DNA from: Siniperca chuatsi
Lineage: Eukaryota; Chordata; Actinopteri; Centrarchiformes; Sinipercidae
Length of the DNA: 64,000 nucleotides
Reading direction: 5' to 3'
Assembly (NCBI RefSeq): GCF_020085105.1
Contig: NC_058043.1
Coordinates: 9,909,167-9,973,166 of the forward strand
Shown here piece by piece: positions 27,248-45,229 of this stretch (position 1 is the stretch's first letter; each line of letters begins with the position of its first letter). The position numbers and the translations under genes are program-made. The notes under the pieces were generated by a model. That model was given only the letters and a program-made list of their open reading frames with translations. It searched no databases and was not told where the DNA came from.

Positions 27248-30200
27248 ATGAGCAAAGTGCAGGGTGGGATGAAATGCGTGAAATACCTGCTTTTCATTTT
27301 CAATTTCATCTTTTGGGTAAGTCCGCTTCACTAACAGTTTGAACAGCCTGCTCATCTTTATTTTATATTGTTTTGTTAGAGGAGCCGATGTTTGATTCAT
27401 GCATTTTAAAGCTTTGTTTGCTGTGGAAAACCTGTCAGTGCTCCGCCTTATCCGAGTGTTTACATGTTCAACATACTGCAGGCTAACAGTCTGTGTGTTG
27501 ATATAGTTAGATCTGGTTTTTAATGAACCTGGTTTCGTTATACACTGGAGAACTGGGGAGTTCATTCCCTCAATCCACCTGCTCGGTGCAAACTATTCTC
27601 TGACTTTCGACTGTTTCCTGAAATTCTCAAACTGCATAATGCTATCAGTCATCTTATATTCATCTAAATCCATTATGAAGCGCTAAAACCTCATTACAGC
27701 TATCTATGAATGCTTTTATTAATTAATGAGTAGCCTAAATCACACCTGCCTGTAAGCCACTACCCCTTATAACGCTCATGTGATTTATGTACTATGTAAT
27801 GTACTGTGATCATCCTGCAGCACAGTGTGTTGCTACTTTTCCAACACACCCACTGTTCAGATCCTCTCTCATGATTTGGCATTGAGCTGAGACTTTCCTC
27901 TTGCATGTCTGAGAGTGTGTAGGGTGTGTGTGTGTGTGTGTGTGTGTTTTTACAGACAGGGTTAATCTGTTTTGGGCTGTTGTGCTACATTAGATCTGGT
28001 CAGATAAGGTTACCTGTGGATTCACTTATTATTTGTATAGATGATGGGAATACACTTAGTTTAGCGCCATAGTTCCCAAAAGTTTTGGCCTGTAACCGCC
28101 TAAAACAAAGCTACTTGTGATCCCTCATGCACAAATGCAACATGTTCAACTAAAGAGTGAAAGAAAGATTCATCCTTTTCAGATTTGTATTGTTTTAATA
28201 ATTTTAAGAGGCCCAAAAAAGTTAAATAATTCAAGAAAAAAGTCTGGAAAAAGTAGGTCTGTGTAGCAGAAATATATTTTTTCTGCGTTCTCAGACCCTG
28301 CAGACTTCTGCAAACCACTGGGGGTCCCGACTCCCAGGTTGCGAACTACTAGAGAACAACATCAGTGCCAAATTCATTTGTTTACGCTCCCACTTCAGAT
28401 TGCAAAGTCTCCATACATGTATTTTGTTTAAATTACTTCCTTGTGTTAATTCAGCATTATTTTAGAGCTGCTTTTCATTGTATTATCTGTAATGGGTTAA
28501 AATAAATAGATTCAAATAGATATAACCAGTAAATGAAAGGGCTGCAACTAACAATTGTTTTAATGATCTGATCACTGATCACTGTCACTGCCAGTTATTT
28601 TCATGATAATCTTTTGGTCAATAAAATGTCTGAAAATAGCGACAAATGCTCATTACAGTTTCCTAAAGCCAAAGGCGATGTCTTCAAATCGCTAGTTTTG
28701 TCTGAAAGAGATTCAGTTTACTATCACAGAAGATGAACAAAAGCAGCACATCCTCACAACTGACAAGCTGGAACCAGGTACCCCCCCACAATTAATTGAT
28801 TACAACTTGTTACCAATAGTTGGAGATTAATCTTATCGAGTAAGCGACTAACCGCTTCAGCTCTAGATGTTATTACAGACAACTAGACAATTGTTGTCGA
28901 TGGATGGTCATATTTTACTGCCAAATGATACAGTATATATGGATTTAAACCCGCTGCATTGAGTCATCTGTGCTCTGTAAGACGATCACTTGTGTCACTC
29001 AAAAAGACAGCGGCCTCTTTGTTTAGGAGTTTCGGGACTGAAAGCAGAGCTGTTGTGGTCGGAGCCAAAAGGGGCGTACAGTACGCTGTCATTTTGGGGT
29101 GCAGAGCCAAACAAGCAGCCAATGCCAGTGTGAGTTACATCACCCAGGCACTGTGAGGCTGGCACAGCCTGTGGCTGAAATGCACCATGGGAGATGGACC
29201 ACTGATGCTGTGATGCGTTTAAATATGATATTCTGATGGTCCACACGGAAACATGAGCTGCAAAGTGTTCGGGTTTTCTTTTCCCAATCATTTTTACTCT
29301 CGCATTAGTTACACTGTTAAAGGTTGAGGTGATTTGTTCACCTGCAAACTCATTTTCAGAAATATGGGTTGTAATTTAGTTTTCAACCTGTTAATTATTT
29401 GTTCACATTTGGATTTATTGAGTAAAATTTTACAAAACTCAACTTATTTTGTTATATATGAAACCTCTGACAAGAGTAATTATCCTTTTCGATATACATT
29501 AATACACTTACACATATTTAGTATTAAAACCCTTCATCTGTCTTTTAATTAAACATAACAATGGCAGTTTAAACCAAATAATGCCAGTTAGCTGTATGCA
29601 GAAGGTCAGAAGGATTAACTTTCTGAGGGTGACACCTGGTTTCAATCGATTGGTTTATTTCTGGTCAAGCTCGCCCAGGGAGCAATGACAAACCCATGAG
29701 GCATATCACACCTGATATTCTGTTTTTCATCTTAGGGTATACTTCAACATATGACCACTAAAAACACGATTATTGCATGGAATTGTTTGTCTTATGCAGA
29801 AAACAAAGTAAAACAGTTTTTAATTCATAGAAATAAATGTTCTTTTGGCTACACGTGCAGCCTGTGATCTGTTTGACAGTCTGAACAAGTCTCAAACTCT
29901 GGTTTCAGGCAGCAGTTTGTTTAGAATAAACAGAAGAAAAAACGGGCAGTGAGAATCAAGAGCCACTTTGCTGACGAGACAAAGACAAGAGCGCCACCTG
30001 CAGAATCTGAATAAACAGAAAAAAGCCAAATGAGAAAAAAACAAAACATGATGGGCCTCAATGTTTAACTGTGAAGTAACTTCTGGGCAAACATGCCACG
30101 ACACTGAGAGCTTATCACCAAAGACATCATTTAAATCCTAAAAAAACGGGGACCACATTTCAAGAAGGTTCAAAAAGTGTACATTGTTATTCTGCAAAAG

Positions 30201-33200
30201 TGTGTAATTAGGACATGAATATTGATTATATAAGTTATCATTCCTCAGCTGTCAGGCCTGTTGGTGCTGGCTCTGGGACTTTGGCTCAGGTTTGACCCAG
30301 AAACAGTGGAGCTTCTGACAGGTGATGGGGCCCCTGACACCTTCTTCATAGGTACGTGCAGCCTCCAGTCATACCTCACCTCACCTCACATCTACAAATC
30401 ATAAAATATGGAGCAAGATAATAAAATTGTGCATTTAGTTATTTATGTATTTTATTGTGATGAACTGTTGGATTGTCTTGGTTCAGTGAAGTTGTTTTTA
30501 TTAACTCAGTAGTGCCAGTTCTGTGTACATCCACCACGCGACAATGCAACAATGCAGAAATGGGCTGCAGCTTTTTTTTCCATACAAGTAATGATATGAG
30601 TAAGGATGTGGATTTTATCAGCCACAGAGCAGCTGAAAAGTACAGAACAAACCAACAGTTTGACATCTTGATGTAACAAGTATCAAATGTGAGACTGTGA
30701 AAGAACTCACAGACATAATTTTTCTGGATATGAACGCACATTTTTGGGTATAAAATAATCAATCAGAGTGCACGGGGCAGTACCAGATTTCATACCTGAT
30801 GACATCAGGTTTTATGGTGCATTGTAAAAATCATTGAACAAACCCTTGTTAACTTCCCAAGGGTTTCCCAACCGCCACTTTAACTGAGGAACCTTTCAGG
30901 GGCCGCAGGTGTTACTGAGCTGTAATGAACGCTTAACGGGCACATTTTACTCTCAATGCATTGTAATGTTTCATCACTTCCTGTGCACAACACACGATGG
31001 GAACTCACTTTTTTTAGAGGTTTCAATCATCATTTATATCCTCGCTTATTAGGCCCATTATAAATCCTCGGATGTGCCACCACACCACTCACGTGACAGA
31101 TGGTGCTGCGCGCCGAAGGGAAGTGAAAGAGGGCATGTCAAATGGTTATTGCACCATTAGTGGTAGTGCTGTGGTTTATGGGTTTATGGAGAGAACTGCT
31201 CGTTTACAAACATTGCAACACTGGAATAATACAAATTGATCAATCAGAGTTGCTCAATCAGTTCAAAATGGATCAGAGCCTTTAACTGATTAATGAACAG
31301 CTCAGCCTCTTTGCTGAAATATGTTCTAAGGTTGTAGCACTTTGTACTTTTGATTGATAGTAAATGAAGAGTTTTCGCAGAGAAACACCCTTCAGTGTGT
31401 AGTCGTGTTGCAGTACTCCCTACAATAGGCCCTCTCTCTCTCTCTTTGTGTGTGTGTTTAGGAGCAGATGATTTGAATGAAGCCCATTCTTGTTACTCCC
31501 GTTTAGACCATGACCTAAAATGGTGACTTCACGTCATCAGCTCTCTGCTGTGGTTTCATGGAACTGGCTGCCTCCCTCGGGACATGAGTAGCAGGTTGGG
31601 TGGGGCAGGTGACAGGAGTCTATCCTGAAGACTCCTTTAATAGCAGTCATAATACTGTACCATGCAGGGCATCCTTGTAAAAAAACAAAAGTTTCATATA
31701 GTAGCTTGTGAAAATGTGAGCGGAAAAGGCACAGGGACCAAAGTCTTAGTTTTAATTCTTAATTCAACTTGTGTTTAATATGATAAAAGCCTAATTGAGA
31801 TTAAAAAATATTTTTCAAGAGACACTTTGCCAAGAATACAGCGTAAAAAACATTACAATCAAATTGGCAAACAACCTATTCTGTCGTTTAGGTATGAGGA
31901 CACAAAACACACAATATAAACTTTACATTAATGTTGTCATACAACGCATACAAGATATTATTCAAGATGTCACTGAGCTAAAATATACTTATGCTCTCAC
32001 ACAGTTATCTGTTTATGCAAACTACTATAGGTGAGATAATTTTTGTTCAGTTTGGTTTAATTTGACATGCAAATGTCATAGAGCTCATCCAATTTGTCAC
32101 ACACAGTTTTAATGTGCACATCTACTCAAGCACCTCACTGTACTTTATTGTACTTCATTACACATTTCAGCAGCAAATATTGTACTTTTCACTCCACTAC
32201 ATTTACAGTTACACTTACTTTGCAGATTACGATTTTACATACAAAAGATATGTTCATCTTCTAACATATGTTGCATACACATTAAACTGCCCAACAGTGT
32301 ATAAAGCTGTTAGAATAATCTTGAACAGCTACAACATTAAAATGCATCAGTACTAATAACCCAATAACGTATAATAAAACACTGACAGGGGAAAATTTGT
32401 AATGGGTACTTAAAGTACATTTTGCTGATAATACTTCTGTACTTTTACTTAAGTAAAAGTTTGAATGCAGAACTTTTTCTACTTTGGTGTGTTGTCTGAA
32501 TCCTTCCTGCACAAGTGTTGATCTGACCTGGAGCAGCCCTTGTTGTTAGGCAATAACAGACGGCAACAGATTACTGAATGCGAAGTTATCAATTTATCTA
32601 AATATCGGAAAGAGCCTTCAGAGCATCGATCCTCTTACATTGGAGCCTCAGCAACAAAATAAATATCATCATGAGCTCCCAGAGCAGAATGGTGGAGCGT
32701 TGCTGCCTACATTTATCTCTAGCAAAGAGACTGACAGAGTGATACCATAACAGGGCAAAGTGGCAGCATTCCCTGTGGGTGAATCACTTTCCATTCTGTC
32801 ACCTTTGCTGCTCTGTACGCCAGCATGTAAACAGCCATTATGTGCAAATAAAAGATGCAGACAGAGAGAAACTTAAGAGACAGCGAGATGTTTACACTCA
32901 CTAATATGTATCTCTACCAGCTACCAGCGTTTACAAGGAGGAAGTATAGTTGGCAGTTGTCTGCTAGATATCACCAGTTTTACAAAGAGGAAGTGCAACA
33001 GTGAAACAGTGCATATTGAAGTCAGTCATTAAGTGATGGAAAACATCACCAGCCAAGATCAGTTCTGTGTAGACACTTTGTATATACAGTAGAAGATGTC
33101 TTGGCCCATTATATTTTCCATTGCTTTGCTTTGAAGCAGTGTAACCCTCGCCTCCAGACCCCGTCAGCACAGCCGTCTATTCACCTCGTCTTTACCTCCC

Positions 33201-36074
33201 CTTTTGTTCAACAGCAGGAAAACAACAGCTTGCAATCCCCCCATGTGGATTAATTAAATTGCTGCAGTGGTTGCTGTCTATGTCACTGATTAGGCCCTTA
33301 GCATGGACCTCAGGGACTGGTCCGGTGTATAGTTACAGTGTAAAGGGCTCAGTAGTGAGGGCTGGGAGAAGGGGAGTAGACCGGGAGAGGTGACGACATC
33401 CAGGAGCTGGGATGGTGGGGGATGTAGTCAAATTCTGCAGCAACCAAACCCCTGAAAAATTTGATTTGCCTTTCTACCAGACAGATGGCATCTGTTTTAC
33501 TGCTTTACCCTGCAGGACCATGAATGCACCAAGTCTGAGTAATTGGAAATAACACTAATGTATCAAAAGAGTAACCCAGAAGCCTTGTTTCTCAATAGAC
33601 TCTGTAGCTCCATCAGCTTTAATTCAAATGTAATCGTGATACTGCACAGAGTCTGACTGTGCCTCTGAGACATGTATAGACAGGGAGGATTTCCAGCTAT
33701 TTGCAGCTTGCCTGCAGCAGGACAGAGACCAGCGTCTTGTTTTGTTCAACACATTGACAGGGACAGACAGATGGCCACTACCGGTATTTATTTTCAGCGG
33801 TTTCAGTTATTGGACTGTCTCAGCAAGCACTGATCCATCTTGAAACCAATATTTTTCTGGAGATTTGTAACTTCTTGTAAGTAATTTAGACACGATGACC
33901 CCTACAGCAGGACACAGTTTATACACTGATTCTAATCTGACAGATTATCAGTCATGATAAACCAAGTGGAGGCAAAATGACAAAGAAGTATTATTTTAAG
34001 CAGTGAGCCAAACAATAAAAAGCACCAGTAGTTTCAGTCAGAGATTCTCTTTGTGTCTCAGACTTCTTTCATCTTGACTCAAAGCTTCTTTTCGGCTGGA
34101 CTGAAGGTGCTGCTGATAATCAGACTGAATTGTGGGAGGCGATTAAGAGGTTTTAGGCTACTCAGTGAGTTTCCTCCTACACTTTTCTGCTGGTAGCCAA
34201 ACACAACAACAGTCCTTTTATAAATTGTGCCTCAGATGAAGCTGTGAACTGCAGTCATGTGACGGAGCACTAACACACTGTGATCAAATTCTAGTCTTCT
34301 CGTCTATTTAGGCTATACAAACATTACATGACTGGTGGATTGTTCATTTCCTGATTTATTTCTAGAGAGCAACACAATTTAAAGTTCTAATCTATCTGCC
34401 TTTTGTCTCCTCAGCTGTGTACATGCTTCTCGGTGCAGGCGGGCTGATGATGATCGTTGGGTTCTTTGGTTGTTTCGGGGCTGTACGCGAGTCTCAGTGT
34501 CTTCTTGCATCGGTGGGTTGAAGTGCTCAAAAGTGCTGCCTTTCGTGGCATTATTCATGTCTTGATGTTCCTTTACTACAGATACACTGTATGTGACACA
34601 ATCCCTCTGACGTTTTGATGGTAACACTTTATTTTTACAGGTCTGTAATTTTGAAATAAAATTTGTCCTTGTAATTTCCATGAAGTTTCCTGGAAAGATC
34701 TATGTGCAATTTGGGACTAATTATAGAGGAAATAGAGTTTGATTAGTATACTTCCCTTGAATTAATTCCAATTAATTGCTAGTGTAACCAAGATTATTGT
34801 AGTCAATGTGCAGCAGGTGAAAGCAAAGTGAAATCTGCCTGCAGACAAGCATACAATTTAACAAATATTGAGAGTAAAGTTTCTAATAACAAATGAAAAA
34901 TGGATGAATTTACTTTGGTTTAAATGGAGCTTTTTTCTTTCAAGGGCATATTAATATTTTCCCTTTAAGTAAAGTAGCACCAAATTACTCCTTCCCAGAA
35001 AACGTCCCTAGGAAATAATTAGGAAATTGACCAAACATTCTCAGAGATTGTTTGGTCAACTGCTGTTTACAAGGTTAAGAATAAACTTTCAATATCTTCA
35101 AGTATCACTAGAAGGCAATAACAAACCTCTTTTTTCTGTTCTGCAGTTCTTTGCTTGCCTTCTGATAATCTTTGGAGCAGAGATTGCTGCTGGTGTGTTT
35201 GGATTCCTAAACAAGGAACAGGTACAACACTTAAGTAATTGATTTTTTAAATCAGATTGTAATATATCTTCTAAATTTACAAACAACCCCCCCCCCACAT
35301 GTTTGTTATCTTTTATCAATAATAGATTGTTGAGGAAGTCCAAAAGTTTTACAGTAGCTCCATCGCTGATGTCTCCAATTCAAATGGCACCGCAGTAGCA
35401 TTAATTTACCACAAAACCGTGAGTAAAACTTGGCTTGTGTTCAGTTGCCTCCTTCACATGGTTGCCACGATTAACGCCACCTATTCTTTTTACATTCACA
35501 GCTGAACTGTTGTGGAGGCTCCACATCCGACACGTCTAACACACTTTGTCCAGAGGCTGCCAAGGACACCGAGGTCACCCAGGTGAAACCTCACGCCTGC
35601 TATGACACTTTATACCCACATGGTGGCAGTAAAGCACTGTTTTAAGATTAAAAGAGCTGCTGCAATTTAGTGTTGGATCTAAAATTCACATAAAATAATT
35701 CACAGCAGGATCTGTGCAGTACCTGTAATTAACAATATGAATGCTTTACTGTTTTTAGGACTGTTTCACAGCAATAACAGACTTCTTCAATGAAAAGCTG
35801 CATATTATTGGATACATTGGGATTGGTGTTGCAGGAGTGATGGTGAGAATGTACAAAACCTTGAATTTAAACTTCATAAACCCAAAATACTGATTCCACT
35901 TCACAATCATGTTTAACCATTTGTCCTCACTGGCAATTCGCTGACTATGCTACTTCACATGAAGCTCCACAAATGTTTTAACGTGTCCCAAAATTTGTCT
36001 GATTTCAGATCATAGGAATGATCTTCAGTATGGTTCTGTGTTGTGCCATCAGGAACAACAGGGAGGTTATATAG
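27248..36074 (+). CDS. tspan2: Tetraspanin-2, 8 exons, 222 residues
   Basis: Four-pass membrane protein that organises partner proteins in plasma-membrane microdomains; known from oligodendrocytes and neurons (family knowledge). Coding exons: 27248-27316, 30249-30351, 34415-34512, 35147-35221, 35326-35418, 35502-35582, 35759-35842, 36009-36074. All have GT-AG borders and phases agree. Transmembrane segments fall at about residues 11-35, 57-80, 91-112 and 190-213. The large extracellular loop has the tetraspanin CCG motif (C149, C150, G151) and two further cysteines (162, 175), the four-cysteine pattern. An NGT glycosylation site lies in exon 5. The C-terminus [19 protein letters not shown] is nearly the human TSPAN2 ending, which separates it from cd9 and cd81. 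Length matches human (221). Intron 1 is about 2.9 kb and intron 2 about 4.1 kb. Confidence 0.95.
27924..27946. repeat. (GT)n microsatellite in tspan2 intron 1
   Basis: A run of about eleven GT/TG dinucleotides, preceded by an imperfect 'gagtgtgtaggg' stretch. Confidence 0.9.
28539..28866. repeat. MITE-like repeat with GGGCTGCAACTAAC end, in tspan2 intron 1
   Basis: The left end reads gggctgcaactaacaatt. The right end (gactaaccgcttcagctct) is its diverged inverse. Inside are 'aataaaatgtctgaaaatag' and 'aaagccaaaggcgatgtctt'. Other family members lie at 6620, 42640 and 58947. No coding capacity. Confidence 0.7.
32110..32490 (+). mobile_element. hAT-like MITE, degenerate copy, in tspan2 intron 2
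   Basis: Contains 'actccactacatttacagtt', 'gtacattttgctgataatac' and 'tacttaagtaaaagt', shared with the copies at 21765, 37606 and 44680. The terminal CAGTGGTGG repeats are not preserved. Confidence 0.65.
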
Positions 36075-36987
36075 ATGGTGAGTTGACTGACTGATCCCTT
36101 CATAATCAAACCATCTGTGTAAGAAGGGAAACACCAAAGTTACAATTTCAATGTCATTTCTCATAGTCCATCCCAGTTGTCCTAGTCCACGGTGTCCACG
36201 GGCCAAATTCAACACGGATAAGCTGGATCGTTATCTTCACACCTCAACTCTACCAGCACTGAAAATGTATTTCTCTGCTCTTTTCCATAACACATGCTCT
36301 GCTTTTGGCACAACTCTGTGACATTCCTCGGTTTCAACATCTTTTTGTTTCATTGCTGGCGCTCCACAGAGGCGACGGCGCTGCACTGCAGCTACAACAC
36401 AGTACATGAAGCCTTCTTTGACACAGGAATGTTGTGTATTGCTGTAAATATGAACACCTATTTTGTGTACTTGCTGTTAACATTAATTTTCGTGCCCTAG
36501 TTTTTTTTAATGTAATTTATAGGCCTTATGCCAATCATACTTTGTGTGCTTAAATGTTTTGAGGACTTGTCTACCTTTGCAGAGTAAATTTCCATTATGT
36601 GCCTATTTAGTCACACAGACAAGCCTCCAGCTACCGTACTATTTAGCTATTCCTTGTGATTTGAGTATGCACATAGCGACTGTGCTTGTTCCCAGCCACC
36701 ACTCTCAAGTATTTCTACTTTTAAAGCACAATAGAGGAAGTGTAGACATGATATCAACCCAAAGGGTTAGGAAAGGTCTGATGATAAACTGCCACTCTGT
36801 GAACCTCCGAATTTAGATAAAAAAGGTCATGAGTAACGCTCCGTCTCTATAGCACTATAGCATGTGTGAACTGTAACAGTGAGCTAGTTTGCATTTCGTG
36901 TGCATTATTTTGGATGTAAATTTTGTTGGTGTGCCAATAAGATGTGAATTATAGAATAATATAGTTTTATGTCATACTGTTAACCAT

Positions 36988-36997
36988 AATAAATAAA
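36988..36997 (+). other. tspan2 polyadenylation signal (overlapping AATAAA)
   Basis: Two overlapping AATAAA hexamers lie about 910 bp after the tspan2 stop. The first repeat downstream begins some 600 bp later. They are the best candidate for the transcript end, giving a 3' UTR of about 0.93 kb. Confidence 0.6.
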
Positions 36998-37605
36998 ACA
37001 CACTGGGTGCTTTTATTGATTTGTTTGGCTGTTTTCTGTTTCCCATCTATGAAGTGTCTGAATCACGTGTTTGCTTCTTGTAAGGTGTCAGTGGTGTCTT
37101 ACGCATGCAAATTTTGTGGTCGGTGAGGTTCCTGAACACGTCAGAGCTCTGTGTCAACTCATAGAAATGAAATGGCAGCCATTCGGAATAGCAGCACAGT
37201 GCTAAACCAGAGTTAAATAAAGTTACATATAGACCACAGGGATTCTTGAAACAATATTACACTGGCTCGACAAAATCACCTCTGCAAGGGCCCCACTTAC
37301 CTACTTACTTATTGCTCAGACACAATGAGAAACTGAGGAAGGCCACAGGATGTGGTTGAAAGCTTTGCGATCACCAAGTGGACCTTGTGTCGAGTATGAA
37401 CCTTCAAGCTTAAATGGTCCATTGATTTCAGTGTCAGTATGCATTTGTTAAGCTGTAATTTATACAGATTTCTTACCAAACGTATAAAGCACAATGTTGA
37501 TGTCAAAGACCTTTGAGATTTCTTTTCATTACACATTCAAGACTTTTGTTCCTGCCTGATATATATTATAGTGTTTTAAGACCGGTTCAAACAAGGTGTC
37601 TTCCA

Positions 37606-38000
37606 GTGGTGGAAAAAAACTAAGTACATTTACTCAAATACTTAAGTACAATTTTGAGGTGCTTGTCCTTTGAGTATTTTCATTTTCTGTTTCTTTATAC
37701 TTCTACTCCACTACATTTCAGAGGGAAATACTGTACTTCTTACTCCACTACATTTATCTGATAACTTTAGTGATAAGTAACTTTGCAGATTCAGATTAAC
37801 AACACAAAATGTAATCAACAAATTAATTCTGATGTATTATTTCTAGGTTAAGAGTTTATTGATCCCCGGAGAGAAACTGACAAACCTCCCAGCAGTATAT
37901 AAAGTAATTCAAACTAGCCCCACCTTCATCATCTCCCGACATTTAAGTGATGTACACATTAATGCATCAATAATTATAATCCAAATACATTATTACACTA
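37606..38000 (+). mobile_element. hAT-like MITE interrupted by a LINE-tail fragment
   Basis: Begins ccagtggtggaaaaaaac and continues with 'tacttctactccactacatt', the typical 5' half. At about 37845-37880 a short piece 'tttattgatccccggagag' replaces expected MITE text. MITE text then resumes ('cccagcagtatataaagta', 'attaatgcatcaataatta'). The right end is not seen. Confidence 0.7.
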
Positions 38001-38371
38001 CACAAATCCAGAGGGTGCTATATTTCACCAACAGGCATGCGTTTGCAGCTCTGGTAGAGCATATACATATATATAAAAAAACAGTTCATAATGTAATGAG
38101 GTGTTAGTTATGGATGTCCTCCGTAGTTTAAAAAAAGAAAACCTTCATGCAGCATTAGTTATTCTGCCTATCCCCGTTATGTAAACTGGTAATACTGGTT
38201 TCCCTACATTTGCATGTCCCTTGTTAGGCCATTCAGTAAACCAATCCATGAACACAGAATGAGTGTGCTGCAAATTTTAATGTATGTATCATATACGGTA
38301 TGTACAAAACACCATCACAAACACAAAACATGGAAACTCATTTTTTACATGCTCACAGTCACAGTAATGCC

Positions 38372-38377
38372 TTTATT
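38372..38377 (-). other. Candidate polyadenylation signal of the slc25a22-like gene
   Basis: TTTATT on the plus strand is AATAAA on the minus strand, about 940 bp beyond the stop codon. It would give a 3' UTR near 0.95 kb and leave about 1.35 kb between the convergent ends of this gene and tspan2. Other hexamers are possible. Confidence 0.4.
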
Positions 38378-39319
38378 TTTGCTAAAAGCCTTGCTTCTTC
38401 AGAGAGAAATGTCAGTCTGCTGTATTAAGGCATACATCAAAAATATTCTTCTGTGTGAAATTGTGGGTATGCATACTGAAATGTCTAAACTGAGGTTATG
38501 TGAACAAACACATACATATATAATGTGCATGAATGCATCTCAAGTTTTTCAGATATTAAGATACGACTGCAGTTCAGACTACTAAACAACTGTAGGGTTA
38601 ATATCATGTAACAGGACACTGTTTATCGTTCGGCAAACATATATATGGTCCCACGTCAGTAGGAAGGTTCATGATCAGTCAGAATAAACATGTACACTGA
38701 GATATTGCTGAAATGTTAAAAAAAAAAAAAAGTTTTGTAAAAAAGATCCCTTTGCAATAATTTGTGTAAATTGGGCCCGATGTATCCCCCACTTGAAGCC
38801 TTTGTGCCAACTTGAAGGCTTTGTAACATGAGACAGCAATGGAAAAGGAAGGGGAAAAAATGTTCTGCAAGTTGTTAGATTTCAGCAATCCAAAATAAAA
38901 CTAGCATGCAGATACAAAATAATATGAAAAGTGAGAAAACACAAAAATAGGTCTCTCTCTTTGATGGAGTGAGCTCCCCTCCCTCACAGAGGGAAACAAC
39001 ACAGGACTGTCTTAGGGACAAAGAAAGAATAACACTGCAACTCTGAGTCCCCCAGCCCAGTAAGGCTAACAGCTTCAAGTGCAAACATTGGCCATCGCCT
39101 ACTGAATAAGTCACAAAAGTGTTCAAGTGCAACACAGTTCTCAGACCATACACAAGATGAAATCTTAGGTCTTTACATCCTGAAGCCTTTCTGACTCAGT
39201 CAGACAAGACTTGCATGATTTTTTTTTTGCTATAAACTGATGGTATGTAGCTGCCAGTTGTTCTACCATCTACACTCGGAAAGGTCCTGTGCATAGCCAG
39301 CCATCAAGTTGATCTACTT

Positions 39320-43265
<3,946 letters not shown>

Positions 43266-44063
43266 GATGATTTTCAGATAAGATAGAAGTGTAAAATGTA
43301 GTGAAGTAGATCCAGGTGTTCTTCAGTCAAATCAATGAATGAAGTCCTAGACAGCAAAAAGGGAAGGAGTTACTTTACTTCTTTAGAATATATGGGCAAG
43401 TTTCTGAGTACTCACTCACAGACTGTACACAGAGCTTATCCCATCCACACAGCAGGGGCTTTGGCTTATCTAGGTAGCTCAGAATCACGGGACCGTGATG
43501 CAGCAGCTCCGCTACTAGAAGTATGAGTAGCTAGTGCGACGCGTGGGCGTGTTCTACTTCACATACCGGAACAGCATAATGAGCATTACCGCCTTTCATA
43601 CATTCTTGATCATGATTGAGAGTTAGAGCTGAATTTCGAAGTAACATGCAGGCAGCGGTGTGAACCTAGAGTGACTTCGCTGTAAAGTGAGTTTTATGCG
43701 ATAACGCCGATGCAAATCAATGAGAAAGAGCTGCCGTTCCTTCTTTAAGTGCAAATATGCCACTTTTATTGCATCTCAAATAAAGATTCTGCATTGATCT
43801 ATCAAGTTAACCTCCCATTGCAGAAAAACTGTTAGAAATGAAGAGCAAAAACAACTTCTATACAGCTTTGTCTCATAACGGTTAAGAGCCGTTCTTTCAG
43901 TTTCATACATAACAGTTGGTTAGGTTAGCAGTCGACGTTAGCTAAGATACCCATTCAGAACAATGTCCTCCCTAAAACCGAACAAGCTGGCTATCGCGAA
44001 TAATTTAATGACTTTAAAAGGCATACTAAACTATTTAAATATAGATTAAAACATTACACTTAC

Positions 44064-44180
44064 CAAATGATTGTCTTGTTGTTATTTTTTAAGATTGTTT
44101 CGAGCCGTTAATGTCTGCCTCAACGTTCGTCGTCGATCGCTTCTGCTAATATAGCTATGAGTAGACAGACTGGAAATTTC
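44064..44180 (-). promoter_or_regulatory. 5' non-coding exon and promoter region of the slc25a22-like gene
   Basis: A strong minus-strand donor (caaatg... read as catttg|gtaagtg) lies at 44064/44063. The DNA just upstream of it in transcript sense (44090-44150) is rich in CpG, which is unusual in this AT-rich window. It is followed, in transcript sense, by an exon at 43346-43246 with acceptor ttttgctgtctag. A TATA-less CpG promoter is inferred; the transcription start is not fixed. Confidence 0.55.
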
Positions 44181-44679
44181 CATTGAGTTTTAAGCGGGGG
44201 GCGGACTCACCGATACTGTCGTTGAATTGAAACCAATCACCGCTTAGCTAGCTTGCATGTTCTGAGTTCATTGGCTAAATTTGACCTTGCCCTTGCTTTA
44301 TTGGAAGATAGACCGATCAATCAAACTGTCCAAGCACTCATACAGTTACAAAGACGGATATGGGTGACAGGGTGAAAGAAACCATGTTTGACGACCAAAT
44401 TCTTCATATTGTTATGGTTACACCTTAAAGAATATGTATACAAAAGCTTAAGGTTAGACATTTTTTTTTGAGAGATCAGCTTGAGGTCTGTGAAGGGCTC
44501 AGGGCACAATTCCTGAAAAGGATCTTAAGGATGATCTTAGTCCCATTGTAAGATCATGGACTAAAGAGCATAATGTCCTTAAGATCACTCTGGTAAACTT
44601 GTTAGTTACACCACTGGGATGACATCATTTTATTCTATTATATTCTAGTATATTCTTTTCAGGTGCATATAGGTTTGGT

Positions 44680-45225
44680 AACTAGTTGTGCAAAGTAACT
44701 TAATACAAGTTTGAGGTACTTTTACTACTTGCATTATGCTACTTTATACTTCTACTCTACTACATTTCAGATTGAAATATTGTACTTTTTCCTCCACTAC
44801 GTTTAGCTGACAGTCATAGTTGCTTGTTACTTTACAGATTAGGATACACACAAAACATATAATCAGTTTATAAAATATGGTACATTGTTAAAGATCAATT
44901 ACCCAACAGTATGCCACATAGTTACAATTAGCTCCCTCTTGACCTGTTACAACATTAAAATGCTGCTTACATGTTAATGCATGAGTAATAATAATACAAT
45001 AATGTAACATATAAAAACTATAATATATATATATATATAACTGATAGGGGCCATTTTCCTAAATTACGAGTACTTTTAGTTTGGGTACATTTTGCTGATA
45101 ATATTATACTTCACTAAAGTAAGGTTTTAAATTACGTTTACTTGTAATGGAGTATCTTCAAATTGTGTTATTGCTACTTTAATGTAAGCAAAGTATCTGA
45201 ATACTTATTGCACCACTAGTTGGTC
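44680..45225 (+). mobile_element. hAT-like MITE upstream of the slc25a22-like gene
   Basis: Contains 'tttatacttctactctacta', 'cagtatgccacatagttac', 'attttgctgataatatta' and ends with 'attgcaccactag', a diverged form of the CCACCACTG end. It includes an AT dinucleotide run near 45024-45039. Confidence 0.75.
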
Positions 45226-45229
45226 CTGG

